Positions 45,760 to 54,069 are shown, counted from the first letter of the stretch. The stretch: 64,000 nucleotides of DNA from RBG-16-64-43 sp964353865 (GCA_964353865.1 CAYGXJ010000118.1:12498-76497); one strand, 5' to 3'. The notes: generated by a model not told the origin, from the sequence alone. Numbers and translations: made by a program.

Positions 45760-46634
45760 TGAGCGATCTCCTTCTCGGCGACGAACGCGCCGTGCCAGGT
45801 ATGCGGCCACACCTGGCCGCTCAGTCCGTTCACGCTGAGCATACCCACCGGCTTTCCATCGACCTGGTAGTCAAACGTGTAGTAACCGTAGAAACTCACT
45901 CCACCCTCGGCCAAGACGGCACCTGGCTGCGTATCATCGAGGAATAGCTGCGCCTTCTCGCGCGCCGCATCGAGAGTGATCGAGTTGTCGACCGTCTCGG
46001 TGCGCGAGCTGCGCATGTGCCCGTACTTCGTGTTCCACATCATGTTCGGGCCCGGCTCCGGGTGAACGGCACCGGTTCGCGGGTCGATGAGTACTTCCAG
46101 TGCGCCGCGGCCGGTCTCCTTCTCAAGGATCAGCGCATAGAAGTTCGGGTCGAATTCCATCACTTCCGAAACGGTCAGCCCCGGGTCGATCGATTGCGCG
46201 TACGATCGTGCCTTCTCGACGGCCGAATCCAGTGTGATGCGTTCGCCCCGAGTTGTGGGTGGCACACCGCCCAAGCCCCACATCCCGCCGCGGGGCATCA
46301 GCCGGCTCTCGTTGCGCAGGCAGGCACCGTTCTGGTCACCGTAGTCACGCCACGAGCCCATCATTCCGCCCGGCATACCGCCGAAGCCGTCGAAAGGGCA
46401 CGTCTCCTGCCCGCCGCGCGGGGTGGTGCCGAAACCCGGCATCCTCCGCTGTCGGTCCGTCCAGCGGAATCCGAAGAACGGCAGCGTGTCGTCGGGTGTC
46501 CTGCCCGATTGCGGGGCGAGGGCCGCCGCCCTTTCTTGCGTGCGCACGATGAGCGCGCCGGCGCCGGCTGCTCCGCCCACGCCCAGCGCAAGGGCCAGCA
46601 CGACCACCCCCGTCCAAAGCAATGCCTTTCGCAT
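45756..46634 (-). CDS. Membrane-anchored protein with PepSY-like repeats
   Basis: A protein of 292 residues. An N-terminal helix (about 5-28) anchors it; a Gly/Met-rich stretch (GFGGMPGGMMGSW) follows, then two repeats like PepSY domains, each starting ITLDSAVEKARSYAQS and ITLDAAREKAQLFLDD and each with a FYAL or FYGYYTF core and a reference to an output strand. It is probably an extracytoplasmic regulatory protein. It is co-transcribed with the zinc-ribbon membrane protein, next to the two-component system. Confidence 0.7.
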   Translation of the reverse strand: MRKALLWTGVVVLALALGVGGAAGAGALIVRTQERAAALAPQSGRTPDDTLPFFGFRWTDRQRRMPGFGTTPRGGQETCPFDGFGGMPGGMMGSWRDYGDQNGACLRNESRLMPRGGMWGLGGVPPTTRGERITLDSAVEKARSYAQSIDPGLTVSEVMEFDPNFYALILEKETGRGALEVLIDPRTGAVHPEPGPNMMWNTKYGHMRSSRTETVDNSITLDAAREKAQLFLDDTQPGAVLAEGGVSFYGYYTFDYQVDGKPVGMLSVNGLSGQVWPHTWHGAFVAEKEIAQ

Positions 46635-46702
46635 TCTTCACCTCATTTTGGATGTGCCGGATCGCGGGCCGTTGGGCCCGCAAGGTTTCCCGGCCGGTTT
46701 CT

Positions 46703-46755
46703 ATCTACCCGAAGATACCCTTCGCCTGTGAAGACGGTGTGAAGGCGGCCTGAAG
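46703..46755 (-). promoter_or_regulatory. Triple 11-bp repeat, candidate response-regulator operator
   Basis: On the minus strand three copies of CTTCA(C/G) start exactly 11 bases apart (46755, 46744, 46733). TAGATA-like sequence at about 46703-46708 could be the -10. Tandem repeats with an 11-base period in place of a -35 are typical binding sites of OmpR/PhoB-family regulators. The adjacent regulator (44617-45300) is the natural candidate. Confidence 0.55.
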
Positions 46756-46811
46756 GATGAGTGAACGCCGCACTCCGCCGCGAGCGACACGGTGGATCCC
46801 TCCATTTGCCG

Positions 46812-46820
46812 TGCTATACT
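46812..46820 (+). promoter_or_regulatory. Extended -10 promoter of corA
   Basis: TGCTATACT is an extended -10 element reading towards corA, with the predicted start near 46827 and a leader of about 29 nt that contains the AGGAGG ribosome-binding site. There is no clear -35. Confidence 0.55.
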
Positions 46821-46855
46821 CCGTCGGCACTGTACCCCGCAGGAGGACTCCGCCC

Positions 46856-47821
46856 ATGCGCGCGCTGCTCATCGCCCACAACAGCTCGGTTGCCCGGAGC
46901 ACCGACTTCGAGCATCTCGATCGCGACCTGGCCGCGCCGGGCAATCAGGTCTGGCTCGATATCGAGCGCCCGCAGGAGGACGACATTGCCCTGCTGCGCG
47001 AGAAATATCATTTCCACCCGCTGGCCATCGAAGACGCCACTCGCGCCTCTGAACGTCCGAAGGTTGACCTGTACAACGACTACTACTCGCTGGCGTTCTA
47101 TGCCACGCGGCTGATTAGCGAGACGGGCGACCTCGACCTTCAACCCTTCCATCTCTTCGTGGGGGCCAATTACCTGGTGTCGATCCACGAGCAGCCGCTG
47201 CCTGAGGTGGTGGGCAGCATGGCCCGCTGGGAACTCAAGAATGGCCCCCTGCAACCGAAGATCGGGGCGGCAGTGCACGCACTGCTGGATGCCGTGGTGG
47301 ACGAGTATTTCCCACTGATGGACCAGATTGCCGACCGGGTGGACGAACTCGAGGACTCGCTCTTCACCGAGTACGACCCGAAGTCGCTGGAAACCATCTT
47401 CCGCCTCAAGAAGGGGCTGCTCAACATGCGGCGGGTGGTGGCACCCGAACGGGACGTGCTCAACCACCTGTTGCGGCGCGAGCTGCCCGTGTTCACCACC
47501 GAGGACGTGGCCTATCTGCAAGACGTCTACGACCACCTGGTGCGGGTCACCGACAGCGTCGATACCTACCGCGACCTGCTTTCGAACGCGCTCGACAGCT
47601 TCCTCTCGGTCCAATCGAATCGCCTCAACCAGGTGGTCAAAGTGCTGACCATCGCCTCGATTCTGCTCATGTCGAGTTCGCTCATCGCGGGTATCTACGG
47701 AATGAATTTCGTCCATATGCCGGAGATACAGTGGCCCCTGGGCTATGCGTGGGCCCTCGGCCTCATGGCCACAGTCAGCACGTCGCTCATCCTCTTCTTC
47801 CGCTGGCGCAAGTGGCTATAA
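46856..47821 (+). CDS. corA: CorA family magnesium/cobalt transporter
   Basis: A protein of 321 residues. A large cytoplasmic N-terminal domain leads to a long helix and two C-terminal membrane helices, with the signature YGMN (Gly282-Met-Asn) between them and FVHMPEIQWPLGY in the periplasmic loop. It forms a pentameric divalent-cation channel in the inner membrane. The ATG at 46856 has AGGAGG 10 bases upstream. Confidence 0.93.
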   Translation: MRALLIAHNSSVARSTDFEHLDRDLAAPGNQVWLDIERPQEDDIALLREKYHFHPLAIEDATRASERPKVDLYNDYYSLAFYATRLISETGDLDLQPFHLFVGANYLVSIHEQPLPEVVGSMARWELKNGPLQPKIGAAVHALLDAVVDEYFPLMDQIADRVDELEDSLFTEYDPKSLETIFRLKKGLLNMRRVVAPERDVLNHLLRRELPVFTTEDVAYLQDVYDHLVRVTDSVDTYRDLLSNALDSFLSVQSNRLNQVVKVLTIASILLMSSSLIAGIYGMNFVHMPEIQWPLGYAWALGLMATVSTSLILFFRWRKWL

Positions 47822-47892
47822 ACGCCCCGGCGGCGCCCACCACGGCCATCGGAAACAAGAGGCTGCCTTCCCCAAGGCTGACGGCTACCTTC

Positions 47893-48272
47893 TTGTCAGA
47901 GATCGTCGCCACCAAGCCTGAGGAGATCGCCGGAATACGGCTAGTGAAGAACCTCGTCGGTCAGGGTGGCATGGTGAGATCCCCGGCCCATCTGACGTTT
48001 CGTCAGGATGGCACGTTCTCCTTCGATGAGATTGATGACCCGATGCACATCTTGGGTGGGCGCTCGGTTTCACCGACGGGCAGGTTACTCTCGACAGTCA
48101 GGAGTGCTACGGCGAAGCCAGGGCGCTCTTCTACCATTGCACGATGACCTTCACCATATTCTCGACCTTGCAGGCAGGCAAGCCGGTGCGGATCCGGCTT
48201 GTCTCGGGTCGCAATACTGGCGTATCCATTGTTAGCGTCAATGGCAAGGCCTTGATGCTGGACGAACCGTAG
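47893..48272 (+). pseudogene. Frameshifted gene of unknown function, probable first cassette
   Basis: A coding frame reads EIVATKPEEIAGIRLVKN, then GGMVRSPAHLTFRQDGTFSF up to about 48054. The sense continues in another frame as GFTDGQVTLDSQECYGEARA and IRLVSGRNTGVSIVSVNGKA up to a TAG at 48270. A one-base indel at about 48052-48058 (in a G-rich run) accounts for the break. No good start is seen; a TTG at 47893 is the first candidate. The family is not recognised. It could be a sequencing error. Confidence 0.55.
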
Positions 48273-48343
48273 ACAACGCCAGGCCCCCTTTTGGGTGCAG
48301 CAGGTCAGCCTGCCTCGGCGGTCCACGAGCCGTTCAGGACGCT

Positions 48344-48497
48344 GCCCAACAACGCGCTGCCTGCCCGGACCGCAGGCCAGGGAAGCTGACCCGGCGGGCG
48401 TCGCCTCGGTAGGAGCATGCGTGGCCTGCCGGCTTTCCGCATAGTCGCGCCAGGTCTGCCCGCTTCCGCCGGGCGGCCTAGCTCGAGGCCGTTGTGC
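48344..48497 (+). repeat. attC-like site a
   Basis: It starts GCCCAAC (48344-48350) and ends GTTGTGC (48491-48497), one base off GTTRRRY. Inside is GCTTCCGCCGGGCGGC, a motif also found in sites b and h. It follows the frameshifted gene and precedes the small membrane protein cassette. Confidence 0.55.
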
Positions 48498-48627
48498 GGT
48501 GAAGTGGCCCGTGCCCCGAGAACCATTGGCTCGTGCCTCAGGCCCGCAGGACGGGCCACCCTAAGGAGCGTGAGGTGGGTGTCCGCTCGGCCTGGGGCGG
48601 CAGAGGAGCTACGACGCGGAGCGACCC

Positions 48628-48846
48628 ATGCTCGATCGACCTTCTCGGATCGTCGCCGCTATTCTGGCGGGCCTCTGGATTGGTGGCGGACTCGCGACCA
48701 CAGGGACCGCTCTGTGGCTCCGCCCAACCATGCTCCCGGTCCTGGTGGGACTCTGCGCGACTGGCTACGGGACACTCTGGGCACGGGTAGCACTGACTGG
48801 GCGCCGCCTCACCTGGCGCTCACGGCGAACCAGGATTGAACGGTAA
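48628..48846 (+). CDS. Small two-helix membrane protein, cassette gene
   Basis: A protein of 72 residues with two predicted membrane helices (about 8-30 and 34-55) and a basic C-terminus (RRLTWRSRRTRIER). GGAG lies 7 bases before the ATG. No family was recognised. It sits between attC-like sites a and b. Confidence 0.5.
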   Translation: MLDRPSRIVAAILAGLWIGGGLATTGTALWLRPTMLPVLVGLCATGYGTLWARVALTGRRLTWRSRRTRIER

Positions 48847-48916
48847 CGTGAGTCGGCTTCAGGTCAGGGCCCTAGCCAACCACGCAGGTTGTCGCGCCGA
48901 CATGGCTTCATTCGCC

Positions 48917-49094
48917 GCCCAACAATTCGCTTAAACCCCGGGCAGTCACCCGGGACGGGCTGACCCGGCGGGCTGGGTTTTCGGGGTGGCTTGTCTCGCC
49001 CGTCGGCCCGGCCTAGAGTCCTAGTGGCGTAGCCCGCTTCCGCCGGGCAGCTTGGCTCGCCTGCCCGGGCCGCAGGCCAGGGAGGCCGCTAGGC
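48917..49094 (+). repeat. attC-like site b
   Basis: It starts GCCCAAC (48917-48923) and ends GCTAGGC (49088-49094), where the second base of the GTTRRRY core has changed. Its first 60 bases closely match those of sites h and i, and its last third shares CGCTTCCGCCGGGCAGCTT with sites a and h. Confidence 0.6.
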
Positions 49095-49116
49095 GCCTTC
49101 GATGATCGGAGTCAAG

Positions 49117-49689
49117 ATGCTTCACTATCAAGGGGTACGTGACAATGAAATCACGTTTAGCGACTTGATCGCCGGTCTAGAGCGCGACAACCTGCCTAGG
49201 CTGACCAATGAGATGATCGACACGATTCTGGGTCTGATTGCTGCGTGTGCAGACCCCGACGTGGTCTTTGAGCCACTTGATCCAGAAGCAGACGATCCGT
49301 TTGCAGCAACGCCCGAAGAGGTATGTCTGGCTTGGACTCTGGGCCACGTGATTGTTCACATTACAGCGTCGGCTGAGGAATCGGCGTGGCTAGCATCTGA
49401 ATTGGCGCGGGGGGTGGAACACCACGGTCGTTCAAGGTATGAAGTCCCCTGGAAAGAGATGAGAACGATAGAAGGGTGCAGGCTGCGCTTGCAGGAGAGT
49501 CGACGAATGAGATTGGCAAGCTTGGAAGTGTGGCCGGACGAGGCGCACTTGGATATTGAGTATCCGGCCTGGACGGATGGCCCCGTTGTGAATGCGATTG
49601 GTCGGTTTGTGCTAGGGTTGATGCACGATGACAGTCATCTCGGGCAGATACAAGAGATTGTGCGTCAGGCCAAATTCGCGCGTCAGTAG
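49117..49689 (+). CDS. DinB superfamily-like protein, cassette gene
   Basis: A protein of 190 residues. Helical segments with the DinB/YfiT-type metal triad pattern can be seen: His in TLGHVIVHITASAEES and in MHDDSHLGQIQEIVRQ, with the third ligand less certain. Members are thiol-dependent transferases or of unknown function. The ATG at 49117 has GGAG 6 bases upstream; an ATG at 49102 lies only 7 bases after the attC core and is an alternative. Confidence 0.6.
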   Translation: MLHYQGVRDNEITFSDLIAGLERDNLPRLTNEMIDTILGLIAACADPDVVFEPLDPEADDPFAATPEEVCLAWTLGHVIVHITASAEESAWLASELARGVEHHGRSRYEVPWKEMRTIEGCRLRLQESRRMRLASLEVWPDEAHLDIEYPAWTDGPVVNAIGRFVLGLMHDDSHLGQIQEIVRQAKFARQ

Positions 49690-49702
49690 CTCGGACGGAG
49701 TT

Positions 49703-49890
49703 GCCCAACAACTCGCTTGTGCCGACGCGGCTTCCGCCGCAGGGGGACGCGCACTGCACTTGCCAGCCTTCTCAGAGGTCATCGAATAGAAGTCGTGCCC
49801 GTGACGCCGCGCGGCACCCTGGCCCCCGGCCTGACGGTCCAGCCTGCCCTGGGGCAGGTCCAGGGGGCAGGCAGTTCGAAGCCGTTAGGC
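49703..49890 (+). repeat. attC-like site c
   Basis: It starts GCCCAAC (49703-49709) and ends with a canonical GTTAGGC (49884-49890), 14 bases after the stop of the DinB-like gene. Its interior GAATAGAAGTCGTGCC and CGCCGCGCGGCACCCTGG are repeated almost exactly in site d. Confidence 0.65.
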
Positions 49891-49945
49891 AGCATCCCTG
49901 CCTTTCTGCATGCATGCGCATCGATAGAGAGGGGAGGCTCCAGCA

Positions 49946-50977
49946 ATGTCAACGTCGAGTCTGAAAGGATACGCTGCGAAGGCAGTCGGACAACCGCTCG
50001 AGCTGTTCGAATATGAACCCCCCGAACTGGGCGAGCTTGACGTCCGCGTCTCCGTCACCCATTGCGGCCTCTGCCACACTGACATCCACGCGATCGACAA
50101 TTACTACTCAATAACCAGTTATCCCTTCGTCCCGGGCCACGAGATTGTCGGTCACATTTCAGTCGTTGGGCGCGCGGTCACCGCGCTGAAGGAAGGTGAC
50201 CGAGTGGGCATCGGCTGGCAAGGCCGGTCTTGCATGAAGTGCGAATGGTGTCTAAAGGGAGAAGAACAGCTCTGCATGGACATCGTCCCGTCGGGCACGT
50301 GGATCCCGTACGGGGGCTTCTCCTCTTCCGTTGTTGTGGATAGCCGATTTGCATACCCTCTGCCCACGGCCATGCCCTCCCCGGTGGCCGCTGTGCTCAT
50401 GTGTGCCGGCGTCACTGTCTATTCCCCACTCCGAACGTACGCCGCCGACCACACCAAGAAGGTTGCGGTTATCGGTCTGGGAGGGCTTGGCCATTTGGCA
50501 ATCCAATTCGCTCATTCACTCGGCTGCGAGGTCACTGCACTTTCCTCCTCCCCAGCCAAGAGAGAGCAAGCGCTTGCCTTCGGGGCTAATCATTTTATCG
50601 ACACCAGCGACCAGGCAAGCATGGGACAAGCCGACTATGCATTCGACATCCTCATGTGCGCGGCGAGCGGCGGGATGAACTGGGAAGCGCTTCTGATGAC
50701 TTTGAAGAAGAAAGGTAGGCTGGTGTTGCTCGGCTTTCCAGATGTCGTACTCAACTCAACTGACCTTGTAGCCCACCAGATCTCGATCACAGGCTCCTTC
50801 CTCGGGACTCGAGCCACAATGAAGGAGATGCTATCATTTGCGCAGGACCATGGCATTACTCCGGTGATTGAACTGATGCCCATGCCCCAAGTCAATGAGG
50901 CGATTCGCAAGGTGAAGGAGAACAAGGCCCGCTACCGAATCGTCCTGGCGACTCCGACGACGGGAGTTGGCGACTAG
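49946..50977 (+). CDS. Zinc-dependent alcohol dehydrogenase, cassette gene
   Basis: A medium-chain dehydrogenase of 343 residues of the cinnamyl-alcohol-dehydrogenase-like subgroup (YahK/AdhA type). Catalytic zinc ligands are Cys40 and His65-Glu66 (GHEIVG); the structural zinc motif has four Cys in CMKCEWCLKGEEQLC; the NAD(P) loop is GLGGLGHLA. GGGGAGG lies 8 bases before the ATG. It is large for an integron cassette but lies cleanly between attC-like sites c and d. Confidence 0.88.
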   Translation: MSTSSLKGYAAKAVGQPLELFEYEPPELGELDVRVSVTHCGLCHTDIHAIDNYYSITSYPFVPGHEIVGHISVVGRAVTALKEGDRVGIGWQGRSCMKCEWCLKGEEQLCMDIVPSGTWIPYGGFSSSVVVDSRFAYPLPTAMPSPVAAVLMCAGVTVYSPLRTYAADHTKKVAVIGLGGLGHLAIQFAHSLGCEVTALSSSPAKREQALAFGANHFIDTSDQASMGQADYAFDILMCAASGGMNWEALLMTLKKKGRLVLLGFPDVVLNSTDLVAHQISITGSFLGTRATMKEMLSFAQDHGITPVIELMPMPQVNEAIRKVKENKARYRIVLATPTTGVGD

Positions 50978-51068
50978 GGAGATCCATCGAGGCGCGCCGG
51001 CACATGCCGTTGTCGACCCAATCGAGCTCGAACCCAATGGCCATGATGATCGCCTCGACCGAGCGGCG

Positions 51069-51228
51069 GCCTAACCATTCACCGGTGCCGCCGCGGCTTC
51101 CGCCGCGGGGGGGAACACGCACTTGCCGGCCGTCTCAGAGGTCATAGAATAGAACTCGTGCCCACCACGCCGCGCGGCACCCTGGCCTGGGGCAGGTCCA
51201 AGGGGCGGGCAGTTCGAGGCCATTGGGC
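51069..51228 (+). repeat. attC-like site d
   Basis: It starts GCCTAAC (51069-51075) and ends ATTGGGC (51222-51228), one base off the core. It shares two interior blocks with site c. The gap from the alcohol dehydrogenase to the next gene contains nothing else apart from about 90 bases of unassigned sequence. Confidence 0.6.
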
Positions 51229-51287
51229 TTCTCTATTGTGTCATTCATGAAATCGATATGGAAGTGTAGTTGGGAAACGTGAGTATT

Positions 51288-51712
51288 ATGAAGAAGAACA
51301 AGATATCACAGAAGCTGATCGCTATTTGCGGAATGGACTGTCATCTCTGTAGTGCATATTAGAGAGAGAAGAATGGTTGTCTTGGATGTAGAGAGACGAT
51401 TGGATTGAGATTAGCTTCCTGTAATTGATGCAAGATTAGGAATTGTGAACAGGCGGCAAATGGAAGATATCTGTTTTGTTTTAGTTGTGATTTTTGTCCA
51501 TGTAAGAGTGTAAGAGGATAAAGCACTTAGATAGACGGCATAGGACTAGATACGGCACGAGCATGATTGAAAATCTTGAACTAATAGAGCGTTCTGGTAT
51601 ACGACAATTCCTAATAGATGAGGTAGAAAAGTTGGCTTGTCCCAGGTGCGGACAAGTACTATGTGTTCATAAGCCGCATTGCCTATATTGCCAATATGCA
51701 TGGCGCCAATAA
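51288..51712 (+). pseudogene. Decayed DUF3795 gene in an AT-rich cassette
   Basis: Reading from the ATG at 51288 gives ICGMDCHLCSAY, then in-frame TAG (51360-51362), REKNGCLGCRE, then in-frame TGA (51426-51428), CKIRNCEQAANGRYLFCF and CDFCPCK. An exact 8-base tandem duplication, TGTAAGAG (51501-51508 and 51509-51516), then shifts the frame. Removing one copy restores CKRIKHLDRRHRTRYGTSMI and the C-terminal CPRCGQVLCVHKPHCLYC. The restored protein of about 138 residues is a clear DUF3795 member. GC content is far below the neighbouring genes, pointing to transfer from a low-GC source and later decay. Confidence 0.8.
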
Positions 51713-51732
51713 CACTTGAAGAATAGAAAGAA

Positions 51733-51865
51733 GCCCAACAAGGCGCTGCAGTTGACCTGGCCCCCGGCCTGGAGTCTTCGTTGGTATGTACTTCGATGAC
51801 GGGTTGAGTATGATGAACCTAGTCCGGCACAGCCGGCCAGGCAGCTGAGCGCCAGATCGCTAGGC
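51733..51865 (+). repeat. attC-like site e
   Basis: It starts GCCCAAC (51733-51739), 20 bases after the stop of the DUF3795 pseudogene, and ends GCTAGGC (51859-51865), the same variant core as site b. The interior differs from the other sites. Confidence 0.55.
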
Positions 51866-51910
51866 GGAGCGCGCCTCCCGCGTCTCGCCTTTCGTCAAGG
51901 AGTGAGTGCC

Positions 51911-52306
51911 ATGTCCAACAGTCAGAAGCTCAATTGGCTCAAGCAGATCCTCGCCGTCAAAACCGCTTTCACCCTGCTCGCATGGGGGCTCCCCGCCCTC
52001 CTTGCTCCCCTGTCGCTCTTCCGCCTGCTCGGTGTGCCAACTCCCGACGACCCCTTGTTCGTTAGGCTCTTTGGCGCAGTCGTCACGGCGGTTGGGCTGG
52101 CATATTGGTATGCCTATAGGGATCCCGTCCGCAATGTGTCAATAGTCAAGGTGGGAATCCTCGACAACGGGCTTGTCACCCTCGTGATTCTGGTGTTCAC
52201 TACGTTCTACGGACTCAGGAGCGTCTTCATTTGGGCTTCTGGGTTGCTCACACTCGCATTCTTTGTTTCCTTCATCCTGCTGATGCCGAGACCAGAGGCC
52301 GCCTAG
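51911..52306 (+). CDS. Four-helix membrane protein, cassette gene
   Basis: A protein of 131 residues with four predicted membrane helices (about 10-35, 48-68, 75-97 and 100-125) and an aromatic AYWYAYRDPVRN loop. AAGGAG lies 8 bases before the ATG at 51911, which I prefer over a GTG at 51902. No characterised family was recognised, though the layout resembles small conserved inner-membrane proteins. Confidence 0.65.
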   Translation: MSNSQKLNWLKQILAVKTAFTLLAWGLPALLAPLSLFRLLGVPTPDDPLFVRLFGAVVTAVGLAYWYAYRDPVRNVSIVKVGILDNGLVTLVILVFTTFYGLRSVFIWASGLLTLAFFVSFILLMPRPEAA

Positions 52307-52338
52307 CCTCGCCACTTCGCTGCCGGGTCTTTTGCCAC

Positions 52339-52571
52339 GCCTAGCCACTTCCATGAGAAGGCCTTGCTTGTCAAGGGTCGACGTGGCGACCCTGTGGGAC
52401 CCATCCTCCAAGCGTAGCCCTTTCGCCTCACTTCCATCCGCACTCTTGTGGGCCCAGGCTATGAGCCCGGTGCCTGTTGGAGTTCGCTCCTGGGGGGCGC
52501 TGCCATCCCCGGCCTGCGGCCTGGGCAGGCCCACTGTCGGTTTCCGGCTTTCGCCGGCCAAGTGGTTAGCC
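52339..52571 (+). repeat. attC-like site f, long and degenerate
   Basis: It starts GCCTAGC (52339-52345) and may end GTTAGCC (52565-52571); both cores deviate. Its first 94 bases are a near copy of the start of site g (53876-53968), including GCTTGTCAAGGGTCGACGTG. At over 230 bases it is long for one attC and may be two fused remnants. Confidence 0.45.
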
Positions 52572-52682
52572 GCAGTCGCCTGAACGGGGCGTAGGCTGGG
52601 GATTCGGGTCGCACGGTCGCTTAGGTCTCTTCCTTGACGGTCTTGGTGGTGGACCTTCCTGCGCACTGCAGGTGCGATCAGA

Positions 52683-52850
52683 TCACGCCGGCTGGGCTAT
52701 CGGAACCTGGTTGCCAAGTGCCTGGGACGAATGCTCGGGGTTGTAGTCATCGCCAGTCTTCCAGAGCCGGTGAAGCACGATGGCAAGCTTGCGGGCAATA
52801 GCCACGACAGCAGGAAGCCTCGTGCTCCTCAGGTGCGCGCAGGCGGACGG
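52683..52850 (-). pseudogene. IS110-family transposase C-terminal remnant
   Basis: The peptide LPAVVAIARKLAIVLHRLWKTGDDYNP followed by a stop matches the conserved C-terminus of IS110-type (DEDD) transposases, where RKLAxxLHRxW is characteristic. The rest of the transposase is missing: upstream of about 52850 there is no continuing similarity. The remnant is antisense to the cassette direction. Bases 52572-53089 contain no other gene that I can support. Confidence 0.55.
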
Positions 52851-53089
52851 CCTGCCCTGCCCGTCCACACCGCGTCCGATGCGACACGACGCTCACTCCG
52901 CATATCATCCCCAAACGGACAGGATACAAGGGTTCTTCTCTCCCGAAGAGGAAGGTTTGCGGCAGTGCGATGTGGCGAAGGCAAGAACAAGCAGACGAAA
53001 AGAGGAGTCCATATAATCAGAGTGAGGCGGTAAGCCCTCGCCTTCCATCGCCGCAACGTCAGTCATTCTCTCTTGTTCAAGGGGGTGCT

Positions 53090-53773
53090 GTGGATATCGC
53101 GTCTCCTCTCCTTGCACCGGTCGTCGCTGCTCTTGTCGGCCTAGCTGTTTGGTTTGTCCAGTCCAGGGTCGACGCTGTCCGCCAGGCCGAGTCCCGACTT
53201 CGCGACGAACGCCGTAAGATCTACGCCGATCTCATCGGCCCATTCATCAATGGGCTCTCCATTCCCGACGCACAACGCACACGCAAGCCATATGACCCCA
53301 TAGCCCTGAAGAAGGCGGCCTTTGAGGTCAGCCTCGTCTCCATGATCGCAGCAGTTCTCGTCTTGGTCGGTGGGTGCAATCCGCTGCGCGGACCCGTTAT
53401 CGATGAGAGAGATGATGGGGTCATCCGCGGGACCTTGTCGGTGAGTCGCGGCAAGTATCGCGAGGGAGAAACGGTCAAAGTCGTCTTCACGATCAAGAAC
53501 GTCTCGGATCAGCGTGTGCTCCTCCGGCGAGAGGACGCGTTCGTTCAAGACATCATGCTGTTCTCCTATGAACTCGAAGGGAAGTGGTCAACGGAATCGG
53601 GCCGCGATCTGCGGGAATTGGCGCTCGCTCCTGGCGAATCGTCTACGATCGAGTGGGTCATCGAGGACCTGGAGCCAGGCGTCTACTCGCTCCTGGGCAC
53701 ATGGTGGAGTGCCGCGGACGGGCGGGACATGGATACTTCCGTTGGCTTTGACTATGGTCCTGCGCGGTACTGA
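53090..53773 (+). CDS. Chimeric ORF: truncated membrane protein joined to a BsuPI-like lipoprotein
   Basis: An ORF of 227 residues whose two halves look unrelated. Residues 1-84 have one membrane helix (LLAPVVAALVGLAVWFVQSR) and a coiled region with ERRKIYADLIGPF, ending abruptly at KKAAFEVSLV. From Met84 on, a new signal sequence with lipobox LVGGC begins, followed by a beta-sandwich like the BsuPI inhibitor family (GETVKVVFTIKNVSDQRVLL and LAPGESSTIEWVIEDLEPGVY). The lipoprotein could be translated from its own ATG at 53339. The start of the whole ORF is GTG at 53090 with AAGGGGG upstream. It seems to be an in-frame fusion by deletion. Confidence 0.6.
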   Translation: MDIASPLLAPVVAALVGLAVWFVQSRVDAVRQAESRLRDERRKIYADLIGPFINGLSIPDAQRTRKPYDPIALKKAAFEVSLVSMIAAVLVLVGGCNPLRGPVIDERDDGVIRGTLSVSRGKYREGETVKVVFTIKNVSDQRVLLRREDAFVQDIMLFSYELEGKWSTESGRDLRELALAPGESSTIEWVIEDLEPGVYSLLGTWWSAADGRDMDTSVGFDYGPARY

Positions 53774-53875
53774 TGGGCTGGCCGACAGGCCCTATGGGAC
53801 CGCTCGCACGCATGACGACGTGGGAGGGTCCAACTGAGGGCGGTTTGCGACCCCGACCGTGGCAATCCCATCACC

Positions 53876-54043
53876 GCCTAACCACTTCCATGAAAGGGCC
53901 TTGCTTGTCAAGGGTCGACGTGGCGACCCTGCGGACCCGTCTCCCCCGCGTAGCCCTTTCGCCTCACTTGCGTGCAAGCCAGTCGGCCATAGAATAGAAG
54001 CCGTGCCTGGCACGCCGAGCGGCTTGGCTCGAGGCCGTTGGGC
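53876..54043 (+). repeat. attC-like site g
   Basis: Canonical at both ends: GCCTAAC (53876-53882) and GTTGGGC (54037-54043), with TTGGCTCGAGGCC just before the right core. Its left part is repeated in site f. It lies between the chimeric ORF and the toxin-antitoxin cassette. Confidence 0.7.
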
Positions 54044-54069
54044 AGCTTCGCCGGGTCGCAATCCCCGTA

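Noticed and set aside
51288..51712. Recoding of TAG (pyrrolysine) and TGA (selenocysteine) in the DUF3795 gene
   Set aside because: The frame is also broken by an 8-bp duplication, the residues at these positions are not Cys in the family as I remember it, and no SECIS-like element was seen. Decay is simpler.
52683..52850. A functional insertion sequence
   Set aside because: Only the last part of an IS110-type transposase is present, with no N-terminal catalytic domain and no recognisable element ends.
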